From Profundicola chukchiensis (GTDB taxonomy: Bacteria > Bacteroidota > Bacteroidia > Flavobacteriales > Weeksellaceae): a DNA stretch of 64,000 nt. A program made the position numbers and the translations under genes. The DNA lies in assembly GCF_029664245.1 (NCBI RefSeq), contig NZ_JANAIE010000002.1, forward strand, positions 62,001-126,000. Reading direction: 5' to 3'. Under the pieces are notes generated by a model, which ran no database searches, was not told the DNA's origin, and saw only the letters and a program-made list of their open reading frames with translations. Shown here piece after piece: positions 63,026-64,000 of the stretch. How positions within the stretch are numbered: position 1 is the stretch's first letter; every line of letters starts with the position of its first letter.

Positions 63026-63259
63026 TCAGTTTCGGCCTGCGCTTGAGGCTATTTGTTTTATTTTATATAAGATCTCGTCGAGTCCGTTGGTTTTAATTTC
63101 AAAAACGGTGGACATCAACATACCTAATTTCCCTGGAGGAAATCCCTTTCGTTGAAACCATTCCAAATAAGAAATAGGTAAATCTGAAATCATTTTACCT
63201 TTATATTTACCAAAAGGCATCGGTGTTCTAACGGTATCTAGCAGTACTTTTTTATCCAA
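63026..63259 (-). CDS. DUF3820 family protein
   Basis: A 77-residue protein of the DUF3820 family. Diagnostic: MPFGKYKGKMISDLPISYLEWFQRKGFPPGKLG. Its role is unknown; it is often called a putative quorum-sensing-regulated factor, without support here. It lies 2 nt after the LolA-like gene and should be co-transcribed. Confidence 0.88.
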   Translation of the reverse strand: MDKKVLLDTVRTPMPFGKYKGKMISDLPISYLEWFQRKGFPPGKLGMLMSTVFEIKTNGLDEILYKIKQIASSAGRN

Positions 63260-63261
63260 AA

Positions 63262-63924
63262 TTAATTAAATATAAATCGTTCTGCAGGAATCGCAGCATT
63301 CGGAATAATCTTATCGAAAATCACAACATACTCCTTTCCTCCTACTGGCGTAGCCTCCATTCTATGAGCAAAACTCAGTTTACCAACTTTCTTAAATTCT
63401 GAATAATTTACGGTTTCTAACTCATTTTGTTCTTTCAATAATTGAAAGTTTTTCGCATCAAACCAATAATAATTTTCAACTGTGTTTTTAGTTAGCTTTA
63501 CCTTAAATACATCTTTTGAATTTAACTTTTCTTTACCCATTAAACTCACTTTGAAACCTTTCTTTTTATAATTTAAAATATCAGTTTCAAATGCATCCTT
63601 CTGATAATTAGCTAATTTCTTATAATTCCCGTCAAGCTCATTATAAGTATAGGCCTGTTCTCCATCAAAACCTTCACTCAACATCTCTTTGCCATCAACG
63701 ATATAACTCACTCTTTTAAAATAAGGTCTAGCGTGTTCTATTTTAATATGTACCCCATCGCTAACGTCAATCGACACTTGACCATCTATAATAATACTAT
63801 TCAGATTGTTCCAAGCTTCGATTCCACCTGTAACTTCTAAATGTTTGTCAATAATTTCCTCAGCACTTTGGGCATTTAAAAACCCAATACTGATTAATAG
63901 AAATAATGCGAAAATTTTATTCAT
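63262..63924 (-). CDS. LolA-like secreted protein
   Basis: A 220-residue periplasmic protein. From MNKIFALFLLISIGFLNAQ, a signal peptide; then SAEEIIDKHLEVTGGIEAWNNLNSI, as in outer-membrane lipoprotein-sorting proteins, and beta-strands of the LolA/LolB fold (YYWFDAKNFQLLKEQNE). Probably binds a lipid or acyl group. A TATATTTG box is just upstream; the ORF's 11 extra codons lie across it. Confidence 0.75.
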   Translation of the reverse strand: MNKIFALFLLISIGFLNAQSAEEIIDKHLEVTGGIEAWNNLNSIIIDGQVSIDVSDGVHIKIEHARPYFKRVSYIVDGKEMLSEGFDGEQAYTYNELDGNYKKLANYQKDAFETDILNYKKKGFKVSLMGKEKLNSKDVFKVKLTKNTVENYYWFDAKNFQLLKEQNELETVNYSEFKKVGKLSFAHRMEATPVGGKEYVVIFDKIIPNAAIPAERFIFN

Positions 63925-63927
63925 CTT

Positions 63928-63935
63928 CAAATATA
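63928..63935 (-). promoter_or_regulatory. -7 box abutting the LolA-like gene start
   Basis: Minus strand TATATTTG ends three bases before the ATG at 63924. Confidence 0.35.
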
Positions 63936-63957
63936 AATTAAGCTTTTCAATATCCAA

Positions 63958-64000
63958 CTATTGTTCCAAGTTTCCAAGATAAACCCGAGCTTCTTCTAAA
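63958..64000 (-). CDS. C-terminal end of an upstream gene
   Basis: The minus strand reads LEEARVYLGNLEQ and then TAG (63960-63958), an open frame running off the window. Too short to identify. It ends 34 nt before the LolA-like start. Confidence 0.5.
   Translation of the reverse strand, partial: LEEARVYLGNLEQ

Noticed and set aside
1-64000. CRISPR arrays, insertion sequences, prophage or transposase genes
   Set aside because: No regularly spaced repeats and no transposase, integrase or phage protein among the translated frames.

Overview
The window is a low-GC, gene-dense stretch of a Bacteroidota chromosome, most likely class Flavobacteriia. The signs are protein families largely confined to that phylum (DUF4290, DUF4293, DUF2851, type III glutamine synthetase, fused branched-chain E1, Rho with a long Asn/Gln/Lys-rich insert). 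Shine-Dalgarno sequences are scarce, and boxes matching the Bacteroidota -7 consensus TAnnTTTG recur upstream of genes. I found no tRNA, rRNA, insertion sequence, prophage or CRISPR array. Most of it is vertically inherited housekeeping DNA with a few odd intergenic elements.

Layout. 1-4082: start of a secreted protein (cut by the window edge), tsf-rpsB, rpsI-rplM and a helix-hairpin-helix membrane protein. 4060-12474: an alanine/sodium symporter with an unusual N-terminus, PspC, DUF2851, prfA, glutamine synthetase III and a Na/Ca exchanger, all on minus. 12681-17880 (plus): icmF fused mutase, acylphosphatase, WG-repeat protein. 17969-21277 (minus): an SDR, then a lipoprotein / ECF sigma / trans-envelope anti-sigma operon. 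21371-21520: a nested palindromic intergenic element. 21676-24614: rho, DUF4293 protein and a decayed LytTR regulator. 24652-28176: MsbA-like ABC exporter divergent from apt, then an amidinotransferase-fold enzyme. 28253-31706 (minus): sixA-like, ppk1, ppx polyphosphate operon. 31919-41734 (plus): DUF4290-murA, two tandem DUF368 carriers with aroE, a DUF349 protein, ribD-yigZ-EamA. 42461-45044 (plus): dnaA, low-molecular-weight phosphatase, RsmI-like methylase. 45132-52916: OmpA lipoprotein, K+ channel, BrkB/YihY protein, rlmH-CPBP, fused E1 dehydrogenase and trmD. 52919-61260 (minus): TPR histidine kinase with NarL-type regulator behind a gene-free leader region, a lipoprotein, a membrane patatin, LOG-family and zinc-ribbon-like proteins. 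61351-64000 (minus): LolC/E-type permease, rbfA, DUF3820, a LolA-like protein and the last codons of another gene.

How the parts relate. Translation and replication genes (tsf, rpsB, rpsI, rplM, prfA, rbfA, rlmH, trmD, dnaA, rho) are scattered among cell-envelope genes (murA, DUF368 pair, LolC/E permease, MsbA-like exporter, OmpA). Two signalling loci stand out: the lipoprotein-sigma-barrel operon, whose sigma gene has no ATG/GTG/TTG start at its conserved N-terminus, and the TPR kinase operon, preceded by a structured, promoter-like, protein-free region. No obviously new multi-gene defence or biosynthetic system was recognised. The best leads are the non-AUG sigma factor with its membrane-to-outer-membrane partner, the SprB-like/lipoyl-like/AGCS fusion, the kinase leader RNA, the dnaA leader hairpin and the nested palindromic repeat.
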